64,000 nucleotides of DNA from Eutreptiella sp. 'Long Island Sound 2002'. Taxonomy: Eukaryota > Euglenozoa > Euglenophyceae > Eutreptiales > Eutreptiaceae. Position numbers and translations under genes: made by a program. Positions 41,501 through 52,162 of the stretch are shown piece by piece; positions within the stretch are counted from its first letter, which is position 1, and each line of letters opens with the position of its first letter. The stretch lies in the NCBI GenBank assembly GCA_964036045.1, contig OZ038382.1:144348961-144412960 (forward strand), in the 5' to 3' direction. Under the pieces are notes generated by a model. That model did not search any database and was not told where the DNA came from. It saw nothing but the letters and a program-made list of their open reading frames with translations.

Positions 41501-44500
41501 CCTGGGCCACCTGGCTCCTGTTCACCGGTGTGCCCGCTCGTTGTGTTTTTTTGCGTGTGCGGTGTCCTGGGCCTCCTGGCTCCGGTTCACCGGTGTGCCC
41601 CATCGGTGTGTTGTTTTGCGTGTGCGGTGTCCTGGGCATACTGGCTCCTGCTCACCAGTGTGCCCGCTCCGTGTGTTGTGTTGGGTGTGCGGTGTCCTGG
41701 GCCACTTAGCTCCTGTTCACCGGTGTGCCCGCTCGGTGTGTTGTTTTGCGTGTGCGTTGTCCTGCGCCTCCTGGCTCCTGTTCACCGGTGTGCCCGCTCG
41801 GTGTGTTGTGTTGGGTGTGCGGTGTCCTCGGCCTCCTGGCTCCTGTTCACCGGTGTGCCCGCTCGGTGTGTTGTTTTGCGTGTGCGGTGTCCTGGGCCTC
41901 TTGGCTCCTGTTCACCGGTGTGCCCGCTCGGTGTGTTGTTTTGCGTGTGCGGTGTCCTGGGCCTCCTGGCTCCTGTTCACCGGTGTGCCTGCTTGGTGTG
42001 TTGTGTTGGGTGTGCGGTGTCCTGGGCCTCCTGGCTCCTGTTCACCGGTGTGCATGCTCGGTGTGTTGTTTTGCGTGTGCGGTGTCCCGGGCCTCCTGGC
42101 TCCTGTTCACCGGTGTGCCCGCTCGGTGTGCTGTTTTGCGTGTGCGGTGTCCTGGGCCTTTTGGCTCCCGTTCCCCGGTGTGCCCGCTAGGTGTGTTGTG
42201 TTGGGTGTGCGTTGTCCTGGGCCTCCTGGCTCCTGTTCACCGGTGTGCCCGCTCGGTGTGTTGTTTCGCGTGTGCGGTGTCCTGGGCCTCCTGGCTCCTG
42301 TTCACCAGTGTGCCCGCTCGGTGTGTTGTTCTGCGTGTGCGGTGTCCTGGGCCACCTGGCTCCTGTTCACCGGTGTGCCCCCTCGGTGTGTTCTGTTGCG
42401 TGTACGGTGTCCTGCGCCTCCTGGCTCCTGTTCACCGGTGTGCATGTTCGGTGTGTTGTTTTGCGTGTGCGGTGTCCTGGGCCACTTGGCTCTCATTCAC
42501 CGGTGTGCCCGCTCGGTGTGTTGTTTTGCGTGTGCGGTGTCCTGGGCCTCCTGGCTCCTGTTCACCGCTGTGCCCGCTCGGTGTGTTGTGTTGCGTGTGT
42601 GGTGTCCTGGGCCACTTGGCTCCTGTTCACCGGTGTGCCCGCTCGGTGTGTTGTTTTGCGTGTGCGGTGTCCTGGGCCTCCTGGCTCCTGTTCACCGGTG
42701 TGCCCGCTCGGTGTGTTGTTTCCCGTGTGCGGTGTCCTGGGCCTCCTGGCTCCTGTTCACCGGTGTGCCCACTCTGTGTGTTGTGTTGCGTGTGCGGTGT
42801 CCTGGGCCACTTGGCTCCTGTTCACCGGTGTGCCCGCGCGGTGTGTTGTGTTGCGTGCGCGGTGTCCTGGGCCACTTGGCCTGTTCACCGGTGTGCCCGC
42901 TCGGTGTGTTGTTTTGCGTGTGCGGTGTCCTGGGCCTCCTGGCTCCTGTTCACCAGTGTGCCCGCTCGGTGTGTTGTGTTGGATGTGCGGTGTCCTGGGC
43001 CTCCTGGCTCCTGTTCACCGGTGTGCCCGCTCGGTGTGTTGTTTTGCGTGTGCGGTGTCCTGGGCCACCTGGCTCCTGTTCACCGGTGTGCCCGCTGGTT
43101 GTGTTTTTTTGCGTGTGCGGTGTCCTGGGCCTCCTGGCTCCGGTTCACCGGTGTGCCTGCTCGGTGTGTTGTGTCGGATGTGCGGTGTCCTGGGCCTCTT
43201 GGCTCCTGTTCACCGCTGTGCCCGCTGGTTGTGTTGTTTTGCGTGTGCGGTGTCCTGGGCCTCCTGGCTCCTGTTCACCGCCGTGCCCGCTCGGTGTGCT
43301 GTTTTGCGTGTGCGGTGTCCTGGGCCTCCTGGCTCGTGTTCACCGGTGTGCCCGCTCGGTGTGTTGTGTTGGGTGTGCGGTGTCCTGGGCCTCCTGGCAC
43401 CTGTTCACCGGTGTGCCCGCTCGGTGTGTTGTTTTCCGTGTGCGGTGTCCTGGGCCTCCTGGCACCTGTTCACCGGTGTGCCCGCTCGGTGTCTTGTTTT
43501 GGGTGTGCGGTGTCCTGGGCCTCCTGGCTCCTGTTCACCGGTGTGCCCGCTCGGTGTGTTGTTTTGCGTGTGCGGTGTCCTGGGCCTCCTGGCTCCTGTT
43601 CACCGGTGTGCCCGCTCGGTGTGTTGTTTCCCGTGTGCAGTGTCCTGGGCCTCCTGGCTCCTGTTCACTGGTGTGCCCACTCTGTGTGTTGTGTTGCGTG
43701 TGCGGTGTCCTGGGCCACTTGCCTCCTGTTCACCGGTGTGCCCGCGCGGTGTGTTGTGTTGCGTGCGCGGTGTCCTGGGCCACTTGGCTCCTGTTCACCG
43801 GCGTGCCCGCTCGGTGTGTTGTTTTGCGTGTGCGGTGTCCTGGGCCTCCTGGCTCCTGTTCGACAGTGTGCCCGCTCGGTGTGTTGTGTTGGGTGTGCGG
43901 TGTCCTGGGCCTCCTGGCTCCTGTTCACCGGTGTGCCCGCTCGGTGTGTTGTTTTGCGTGTGCGGTGTCCTGGGCCACCTGGCTCCTGTTCACCGGTGTG
44001 CCCGCTCGTTGTGTTTTTTTGCGTGTGCGGTGTCCTGGGCCTCCTGGCTCCGGTTCACCGGTGTGCCTGCTCGGTGTGTTGTGTCGGATGTGCGGTGTCC
44101 TGGGCCTCTTGGCTCCTGTTCACCGCTGTGCCCGCTGGTTGTGTTGTTTTGCGTGTGCGGTGTCCTGGGCCTCCTGGCTCCTGTTCACCGCCGTGCTCGC
44201 TCGGTGTGTTGTTTTGGGTGTGCGGTGTCCTGGGACTCCTGGCTCCTGTTCACCGGTGTGCCCGCTCGGTGTGCTGTTTTGCGTGTGCGGTGTCCTGGGC
44301 CTCCTGGCTCCCGTTCCCCGGTGTGCCCGCTCGGTGTGTTGTGTTGGGTGTGCGCTGTCCTGGGCCTCCTCGCTCCTGATCACCGGTGTGCCCGCTCGGT
44401 GTGTTGTTTCACGTGTGCGCCGTCCTGGGCCACCTGGCTCCTGTTCACCGATGTGCCCGCTCGGTGTGTTGTTTTGCGTGTGCGGTGTCCTGGGCCTCCT

Positions 44501-47500
44501 GGCTCCTGTTCACCGGTGTGCCCGCTCGATGTGTTGTTGTGCGTGTGCGGTGCCCTGGGCCTCCGGGCTCCTGTTCACCGGTGTGCCCGCTCGGTGTGTT
44601 GTTTTGCGGGTGCGGTGTCCTGGGCCTCCTGGCTCCTGTTCAACGGTGTGCCCGCTCGGTGTGTTGTGTTGGTCGTGCGGTGTCCTGGGCCTCCTGGCTC
44701 CTGTTCACCGGTGTGCCCGCCCGGTGTGTTGTTTTGCGTGTGCGGTGTCCTGGGCCTCCAGGCTCCTGTTCACTGGTGTGCCCGCTCGGTTTGTCCTTTT
44801 GCGTGTGCGTTGTCCTGGGCCTCCTGGCTCCTGTTCACCGGTGTGCCCGCTCGGTGTGTTGTGTTGGGTGTGCGGTGTCCTGGGCCTCCTGGCTCCTGTT
44901 CACCGGTGTGCTCGCTTGGTGTGTTGTTTTGCGTGTGCGGTGTCCTGGGCCTCCTGGCTCCTGTTCACCGGTGTGCCCGCTCGGTGTGCTGTTTTGCTTG
45001 TGCGGTGTCCTGGGCCTCCTGGCTCGTGTTCACCGGTGTGCCCGCTCGGTGTGTTGTGTTGGGTGTGCGGTGTCCTGGGCCTCCTGGCACCTGTTCACCG
45101 GTGTGCCCGCTCGGTGTGTTGTTTTCCGTGTGCGGTGTCCTGGGCCTCCTGGCACCTGTTCACCGGTGTGCCCGCTTGGTGTGTTGTTTTGCGTGTGCGG
45201 TGTCCTGGGCCTCCTGGCTCTTGTTCACCGATGTGCCCGCTCGGTGTGTTCTGTTGCGTGTACGGTCTCCTGCGCCTCCTGGCTCCTGTTCACCGGTGTG
45301 CCCGCTCGGTGTGTTGTGTTGTGTGTGCGGTGTCCTGGGCCACTTGGCTCCCGTTCACCGGTGTGCCCGCTCGGTGTGTTGTTTCGTGTGTGCGGTGTCC
45401 TGGGCCTCCTGGCTCCTTTTCACCGGTGTGCCCGCTCGGTGTGTTGTTTTGCGTGTGCGGTGTCCTGGGCCACTTGGCTCCTGTTCACCGGTGTGCCCGC
45501 TCGGTGTGTTGTTTTGCGTGTGCGGTGTCCTGCGCCTCCGGGCTCCTGTTCACCGGTGTGCCCGCTCGGTGTGTTGTGTTGGGTGTGCGGTGTCCTCGGC
45601 CTCCTGGCTCCCGTTCCCCGGTGTGCCCGCTCGGTGTGTTGTTTTGCGTTTGCGGTGTCCTGGGCCTCCTGGCTCCTGTTCACCGGTGTGCCAGCTCGGT
45701 GTGTTGTTTTGCGTGTGCGGTGTCCTGGGCCACCTGGCTCCTGTTCACCGGTGTGCCCGCTCGGTGTGTTGTGTTGGGTGTGCGGTGTCCTGGGCCTCCT
45801 GGCTCCTGTTCACCGGTGTGCCCCCTCGGTGTGTTCTGTTGCGTGTGCGGTGTCTTGGGCCTCCTGGCTCCTGTTCACCGGTGTGCCTGCTCGGTGTGTT
45901 GTTTTGCGTGTGCGGTGTCCTTGGCCTCCTGGCTCGTGTTCACCGGTGTGCCTGCTCGGTGTGCTGTTTTGCGTGCCTGGTGTCCTGGGCCTCCTGGATC
46001 CTGTTCCCTGGTGTGCCCGCTCGGTGTGTTGTGTTGCGTGTGCGGTGTCCTGGGCCTCCTGGCTCCTGTTCACCGTTGTGCCCGCTCGGTGTGTTGTTTC
46101 GCGTGTGCGGTGTCCTGGGCCTCCTGGCTCCTGTTCACCGGTGTGCTCGCTCGGTGTGTTGTTTTGCGTGTGCGGTGTCCTGGGCCTCCTGGCTCCTGTT
46201 CACCGGTGTGCCCGCTCGGTGTGCTGTTTTGCGTGTGCGGTGTCCTGGGCCTCCTGGCTCGTGTTCACCGGTGTGCCCGCTCGGTGTGTTGTGTTGGGTG
46301 TGCGGTGTCCTGGGCCTCCTGGCACCTGTTCCCCGGTGTGCCCGCTCGGTGTGTTGTTTTCCGTGTGCGGTGTCCTGGGCCTCCTGGCACCTGTTCACCG
46401 GTGTGCCCGCTCGGTGTGTTGTTTTGCGTGTGCCGTGTCCTGGGCCTCCTGCCTCCTGTTCACCGGTGTGCCCGCTCGGTGTGTTGTTGTGCGTGTGCGG
46501 TGTCCTGGGCCTCCTGGCTCTTGTTCACCGGTGTGCCCGCTCGGTGTGTTCTGTTGCGTGTACGGTCTCCTGCGCCTCCTGGCTCCTGTTCACCGGTGTG
46601 CCCGCTCGGTGTGTTGTGTTGTGTGTGCGGTGTCCTGGGCCACTTGGCTCCCGTTTACCGGTGTGCCCGCTCGGTGTGTTGTTTCGTGTGTGCGGTGTCC
46701 TGGGCCTCCTGGCTCCTGTTCACCGGTGTGCCCGCTCGGTGTGTTGTTTTGCGTGTGCGGTGTCCTGGGCCACTTGGCTCCTGTTCACCGGTGTGCCCGC
46801 TCGGTGTGTTGTTTTGCATGTGCGGTGTCCTGCGCCTCCGGGCTCCTGTTCACCGGTGTGCCCGCTCGGTGTGTTGTGTTGGGTGTGCGGTGTCCTCGGC
46901 CTCCTGGCTCCCGTTCCCCGGTGTGCCCGCTCGGTGTGTTGTTTTGCGTTTGCGGTGTCCTGGGCCTCCTGGCTCCTGTTCACCGGTGTGCCAGCTCGGT
47001 GTGTTGTTTTGCGTGTGCGGTGTCCTGGGCCACCTGGCTCCTGTTCACCGGTGTGCCCGCTCGATGTGTTGTGTTGGGTGTGCGGTGTCCTGGGCCTCCT
47101 GGCTCCTGTTCACCGGTGTGCCCCCTCGGTGTGTTCTGTTGCGTCTGCGGTGTCTTGGGCCTCCTGGCTCCTGTTCACCGGTGTGCCCGCTCGGTGTGCT
47201 GTTTTGCGTGTGCGGTGTCCTGGGCCTCCTGGATCCTGTTCCCTCGTGTGCCCGCTCGGTGTGTTGTGTTGCGTGTGCGGTGTCCTGGGCCTCCTGGCTC
47301 CTGTTCACCGTTGTGCCCGCTCGGTGTGTTGTTTCGCGTGTGCGGTGTCCTGGGCCACCTGGCTCCTGTTCACCGGTGTGCCCGCTCGGTGTGTTGTGTT
47401 TGGTGTGCGGTGTCCTGGGCCTCCTGGCTCCTGTTCACCGGTGTGCCCGCTCCGTTTGTTGTTTCGCGTGTGCGGTGTCCTGGGCCACCTGGCTCCTGTT

Positions 47501-48655
47501 CACCGATGTGCCCGCTCGGTGTGTTGTTTTGCGTGTGCGGTGTCCTGGGCCTCCTGGCTCCTGTTCACCGGTGTGCCCGCTCGGTGTGTTGTTGTGCGTG
47601 TGCGGTGTCCTGGGCCTCCGGGCTCCTGTTCACCGGTTTACCCGCTCGGTGTGTTGTTTTGCGTGTGCGGTGTCCTGGGCCTCCTGGCTCCTGTTCACCG
47701 GTGTGCCCGCTCGGTGTGTTGTGTTGGGTGTGCGGTGTCCTGGGCCTCCTGGCTCCTGTTCACCGGTGTGCTCGCTCGGTGTGTTGTTTTGCGTGTGCGG
47801 TGTGCTGGGCCTCCTGGCTCCTGTTCACCGATGTGCCCGCTCGTTGTGCTGTTTTGCGTGTGCGGTGTCCTGGGCCTCCTGGCTCCTGTTCACCGGTGTG
47901 CCCGCTCGGTGTGTTGTGTTGGGTGTGCGGTGTCCTGGGCCACCTGGCTCCTGTTCACCGGTGTGCTCGCTCGGTGTGTTGTTTTGCGTGTGCGGTGTCC
48001 TGGGCCTCCTGCTTCCTGTTCACCGGTGTGCCCGCTCGGTGCGTTGTTTTGCGTGTGCGGCTTCTTGGGCCACCTGGCTCCCGTTCACCGGTGCGCCCGC
48101 TCGGTGTGTTGTGTTGCGTGTGCGGTGTCCTGGGCCACTTGGCTCCTGTTCACCGGTGTGCCCGCTCGGTGTGTTGTTTTGCGTGTGCGGTGTCCTGGGC
48201 CCCCTGGCTCCTGTTCACCGGTGTGCCCGCTCGGTGTGTTGTGTTGGGTGTGCGGTGTCCTGGGCCTCTTGGCTCCTGTTCACCGGTGTGCCCGCTCGTT
48301 GTGTTGTTTTGCGTGTGCGGTGTCCTGGGCCTCCTGGCTCCTGTTCACTGGTGTGCCCCCTCGGTGTGTTTTTTCGCATGTGCGGTGTCCTGGACCACCT
48401 GGCTCCTGTTCACCGGTGTGCCCGCTCGGTGTGTTGTTTTGCGTGTGCGGAGTCCTGGGCCTCCTGGCTCCTGTTCACCGGTGTGCCCGCTCGGTGTGTT
48501 GTTTTGCGTGTGCGGTGTCCTGGGCCACCTGGCTCCTGTTCACCGGTGTGCCCGCTGGGTGTGTTGTGTTGCGTGTGCGGTGTCCTGGGCCACTTGGCTC
48601 CTGTTCACCGGTGTGTTCGCTCTGTGTGCTGTGCTTTGGGTTGCGCGTGGTGTGT
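38525..48655 (+). repeat. 65-bp satellite array, right arm (about 156 units)
   Basis: Contiguous 65-bp units; a typical unit has 1 A, 19 C, 23 G and 22 T on this strand and contains the dyad CACCGGTG. Variants alternate (GGCCTCCTGG/GGCCACCTGG/GGCCACTTGG; TTTTGCG/GTTGGG/GTTGCG). Blocks are duplicated at a larger scale: about 45.24-46.0 kb recurs at 46.54-47.3 kb, 1300 bp (20 units) away. ORFs of up to 2958 codons in all three plus frames result from the A-poor strand and from 65 not being divisible by 3; I do not call them genes. Confidence 0.97.
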
Positions 48656-48683
48656 TGCTGTGCGGGGCGTCGCTGCGGGGCGC

Positions 48684-48896
48684 TCACTCGTCAATCCGGA
48701 CGGCGGCTGTTCGTAGCCGGCAGGGGCTGGGTACCCTCCGGGCGCGCACTCCTCCATCCGGTCGGCGGCTGTTCGTAGCCGGCAAGGGGCAGGGTACCCT
48801 CCGGGCGTGCACTCGTCCATCCCGACGGCGGCTGTTCCGTAGCCGGTAGGGGCTGGGTACCCTCCGGGCGCGCACTCATCCATCCGGACGGCGGCT
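48684..48896. repeat. 62-bp minisatellite, right arm (about 3.4 units)
   Basis: Units contain GGCTGTTCGTAGCCGGCA and GGGTACCCTCCGGGCGCGC, the inverse complement of 23142-23418. Confidence 0.9.
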
Positions 48897-50460
48897 GGTG
48901 TGCGTGTGCGTGCTTTGCTTGGCCGGGTCGGGCGGGCCGGCCTCCTGGGCGCATTCTGGTGCGCCTCACCTTTTCCTTTGGCCGCTTTGTCTTTCTGCTT
49001 TGCTTGGCCCCCTCCAGGCTGGGGTTGCCCCCCTCTCTCTCGCTGCTGTTGCCGTTCCTCGTTGCCTTGGCGCTGTGTTTTGGTTGTCTTTCTCGGCCTC
49101 CCGCTGCCTGGCTCTCCGTGCGCTCGCGCCTCGTTTGTGTCTCCCGCTTGGCCGTTGGCTGCTCTTTGGTGGTTGCTCCCCCCCCCCCTCCCCTTCTGTG
49201 TCCCGCGGTTTTCCTCGCTTCTGCGTGGTGCCCTGGTGTTTTTTTTTTCTTCTTTTCTTCTTCCTCCTCTGTGCGCCCCCGTTGTCTCTGGCTTTCTCTG
49301 GTTTCCGGCCCCGGGTGCCCTGGGCCTCGGCGCTGCGCGTTGTTTGCTTTGTTGGCCTTCCGCTTCCCGGCTCTCCGTGCGCTTGTCCCTCTTTCGTGCT
49401 TTCCGCCAGGCTGTTGGCTGCTCCCTGGTGGTTGCTGCCCCCCCACCCCCCTTTGTGTCTCGCGGTTTTCGTCGCCGCCGCTCGGTGCTGTGTGCCGTGT
49501 GCTGTGTTGTGCTGTGCGTCCCTGGGTGCGGTGCTGCGCCGCGCTGCTGCGCGTTGTGTCGCCCGGTGTTGTGCTGTCGTGTGCTGTGTTGCGCTCGTTT
49601 GGTGCCGCTGCTTGTTGCGCCGTGCGCTCTGGCGCTGCCCGTCGCCCTGGGGCCCTGTGCTCTGCGGGGCTGTGTTTTGCGCCGTTCCCCCGCGCTGTGT
49701 GTGTTTTGTCGTGGCGCGGTGGTGCGTGCTTTTGTTCGCCGCTCTGCTTTGTGCTGTGTATGTCTCAGGGTGCTGTGCTGTGCGTTCCCTGTCCTCTCCG
49801 CTCTGTGCGGTGCTGTGCTTCGCTGTGCTGGTGCGCTCGCGTTGTGCTGTTCGTGTGGTGCGTGCTGTTGCTGGCGCCTGGTGCTGTGGTGCACTGTTGT
49901 GTGTTGTGCTGTTTCCTGTGGTGTGCCGTGGTGCGGTGCTGGGTCTGGTGGCCCGTGATTGTCTGCTGGTGGCGTGTTTCGGTGTCAGTGTCCCTGTCTG
50001 GCCGCGTGGTCTGCTTCCCTGTAGTTGCTGTGGTTTGCTGTGGTGCCCTGCTTTCCTGTGTCGTGTGCTGTGGCGCTGTGCTGTCGTGTGGTGCTGTGCT
50101 GTCGTGCTCTGCTGTCGTTTTGCGGTGCTGTTTGTGTTTGCTTTGCCCTCCTGCGGCCTTCGTGCGGCGCCAGTGTGGTCTGCGCCGTTGTTGGTGCCTC
50201 CCGCTGTGGCGTGTCACTGTGCGTTGTGGTGTCTCCCTGGGCGTTCTGCGGTGCGGTGGTGCTGCTCTGGTGTGTCGTGGTGTCTTGCTGTGCTGTGTGT
50301 TGCCCTGTGGTGTCCTGCGCCCTGTGCCGTGTCCTGCGGTGCCGTGCTGCCCTGCGGTGCTGTGCTGGTTGGCTGTGCTGTGCGGTTGTCTGCGCTGCTG
50401 GTGTTTGTTTTTCCTTTTGTTCTCTTTTCCTTTGCTAAAAACCCCTGCCGTTTTTCTGTG
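48897..50460. other. A-depleted low-complexity domain, S1 right arm
   Basis: Mirror of 21415-23135: the plus strand is nearly free of A and dominated by GCTGTGCTGTCGTG-type sequence. Frames of 350-526 codons are open on plus, again for compositional reasons. No gene called. Confidence 0.8.
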
Positions 50461-51055
50461 CCTTTGAAAACTTTCTGAAAACCAAAAATTAAAATGTTTC
50501 TCTTTAGAAAATCAAACTCTACGCAACTCACGCACGTAGGCAAGCAGCAATACCAAGGTGAACGTTTCTGACTTACGTGTTGCCACGCGACCGCAAAGGT
50601 GGTGGTCTTGCTTGCTAGGGGTTGACCGCCTTTCCCCCAGGGCCGGTCGCCTAAGCTGATGAAAAGGGCTGAGGGGAGGCAGGAGGGAGGGGAGGTAGGT
50701 GCATGGAGAAGGAAAGAAAAGGAAGGGAAGCAGGGCGAAGGGACGCCGCGGCTTAGAAAAACTTTTCGAGTTTTACGCGCTGCTCGCGACGCGTTTTTCT
50801 TTGCGCCTACGGCTAGTTAGTCGACGAGAGGGACGGCGTTAGGGTCCTACGTGCGTTACATTTGTTACGGCGCTAACTATTCACCTATTTCACGTCAAAA
50901 AATTTCTTGTCGCGTTTTTACGCGTTTCGCAGCGCGCTTTTTGGCCTAAGCGTTTTTTATGCTAATTAGCTTTATTTTCAGCTATTCAGAAAATGTTTTC
51001 GTCGTGTTTTACCTACCTTTTTATTTCGTTCTGGGACAGGACCCCAGCGCGCGCG
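50461..51055. other. S1 right arm, outer unique segment
   Basis: Inverse complement of 20767-21414, diverged. It ends near 51055, short of the outer terminal repeat seen at 20731, and is fused to the T1 gene copy by about 18 bases of unassigned GC-rich sequence. Confidence 0.65.
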
Positions 51056-51073
51056 CAGTCCCCGGCACCCGCA

Positions 51074-51775
51074 CCCTCCAGGAACAAGCCACAAGGACGG
51101 GCACACCAAAAAGTAATGCAAAAAGTAATGAAAAAAGCGAACCGACAAAAGCAGCACCACCAGCCACCAGAAAACGCAAGTGGGAATCTGAGTCTGAAAA
51201 ACGAGGAGTCGGAGGAACCTGAGGAGGATGAGGGTGAAGACGAGGAAGAGGAAGATGACAGTGATGCCAGCGATGAAGGCGTCCCCCAAACAACTCCAGC
51301 CAAAGGAATGAAGTGGTCGTATGTCCCATACCAGGCGGAGGCCACTGACGAATGGAAGGTCGCACCAGGGATTGCTCGTCAATTTTTTGAGCCTAGAGGA
51401 ACGAAAGTATCTGACGAACTAGTGGCTGAAGCGGAGCAGACTAAGAGCACTATCTATTGGCTTCCTGACGATGCGACCAACAAGAGCTGGAACGTGGAAG
51501 GTCAATACCTTGCTGCTCGCATCGCGTTTCGCACTCCCAAAGAAGCCGATCTTTACTGCAAAGGCATGACGCTGGCACTAAAGAAGCGCAAGATGAAGGA
51601 ACAGCAGCAGAAGAAGCGCAAAGCCCGCAAGGCACGCAAGGCAGAAGCTGCTGCAGAGCCAGCTGCACCACCAGCACCAGCTGCAAATCAAGAAAAGCCC
51701 GAGGAACAAACAGATAAGGTGTCAGAGTGTGCAGGTGCGAGTGGTGCAGCGCCTGACGGTGCAGAGCCCAACTGA
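51074..51775 (+). pseudogene. T1 gene C-terminal exon, truncated duplicate
   Basis: Begins at CCCTCCAGGAACAAGCC, equivalent to 19791, so it lacks the first 100 codons or so of that exon. One inserted A near 51200 (GAAAAACGAGG against GAAAACGAGG at 19914) shifts the frame in the acidic stretch; the remainder then matches with a few substitutions (RQFFEPRG for RRFYEPGG, SECAG for SEGAG). It stops at the equivalent TGA. It has no start or upstream exons and is not expected to be expressed. Downstream it runs to the right terminal repeat of T1, so this copy, not the left one, retains the original 3' end. Confidence 0.8.
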
Positions 51776-52133
51776 ACGTATCTTTTTTGATTGCCATTGA
51801 CTGTTGGAAGCGACTGTTACGACTTTCACTGTTACTGTGTCAGATTTTGGTGCGGATTTTTGCATGTCGCTTCTGTCGCGCTAAATTCATCGTAACCTTT
51901 CATCGTACGACGAAATTATTCTTCGTACGACGAATTTTCTGTGAAAAAACATTCCGTGCAAAAAGTTACGGCGACATGCAGAAACAGCGGCACACACGCG
52001 CATGGCATCTGCAGCAGGCACCCAAGCACAGATTTGGAACCAATGTGACCAGAAAAATGGAGGCATGATGAATAAGATTTAATTTCAAGATTTTCATCAT
52101 AATCATTTTAAGATGAATATTGAGTTCTGGTAA
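51776..52133 (+). other. T1 3' end with palindromic motifs
   Basis: Duplicate of 20492-20730 up to 52014, then T1-specific sequence with TTCATCATAATC and TTTTAAGATGAA (52092-52116) before the right terminal repeat. Confidence 0.6.
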
Positions 52134-52156
52134 GATGAAACTAGGGACCAAGTGGG
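52134..52156 (+). repeat. T1 right terminal inverted repeat
   Basis: Perfect inverted match to 5937-5959: GATGAAACTAGGGACC then AAGTGGG. Confidence 0.75.
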
Positions 52157-52162
52157 CGCGCG

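Larger units (their letters stand above)
26217..51055 (-). mobile_element. S1 right copy, inverted, with expanded satellite and element A inside
   Basis: From the centre outward this arm repeats the left arm in reverse: unique GC-rich piece (26226-26777), 65-bp satellite (26778-27127 and 38525-48655), 62-bp minisatellite, A-free-strand domain, and outer AT-mixed segment to about 51055. Without element A it is about 13.4 kb against 5.5 kb for the left arm; the difference is almost all satellite. Its outer terminal repeat is missing and the arm abuts the truncated T1 gene copy at 51074. Confidence 0.55.
5937..52156 (+). mobile_element. T1: TIR-bounded DNA transposon, massively interrupted
   Basis: A 23-bp sequence beginning CCCACTTGGTCCCTAG at 5937 recurs as a perfect inverted copy ending at 52156. 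Between them lie pieces of one spliced transposase-like gene. Subtracting element B (6949-17706 plus one target duplication) and the S1 palindrome with the 940-bp duplication leaves about 4.2 kb, a normal size for an autonomous DNA transposon. Flanking hexamers CGCACG (5931-5936) and CGCGCG (52157-52162) may be a target duplication with one mismatch, although the TIR could instead extend two bases further. The superfamily is unknown to me. Confidence 0.65.

Noticed and set aside
23430-48655. CRISPR-like array
   Set aside because: Units are contiguous with no unique spacers, far too numerous and in a eukaryotic transposon context.
39840-48716. A 2958-codon open frame (and others of 800-2195 codons) on the plus strand, looking like a huge cysteine-rich repeat protein
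   Set aside because: All three plus frames are open through a 65-bp unit that is not a multiple of three and has about one A per unit. Openness follows from composition; the peptide repeats identically in each frame and there is no start or splice context.
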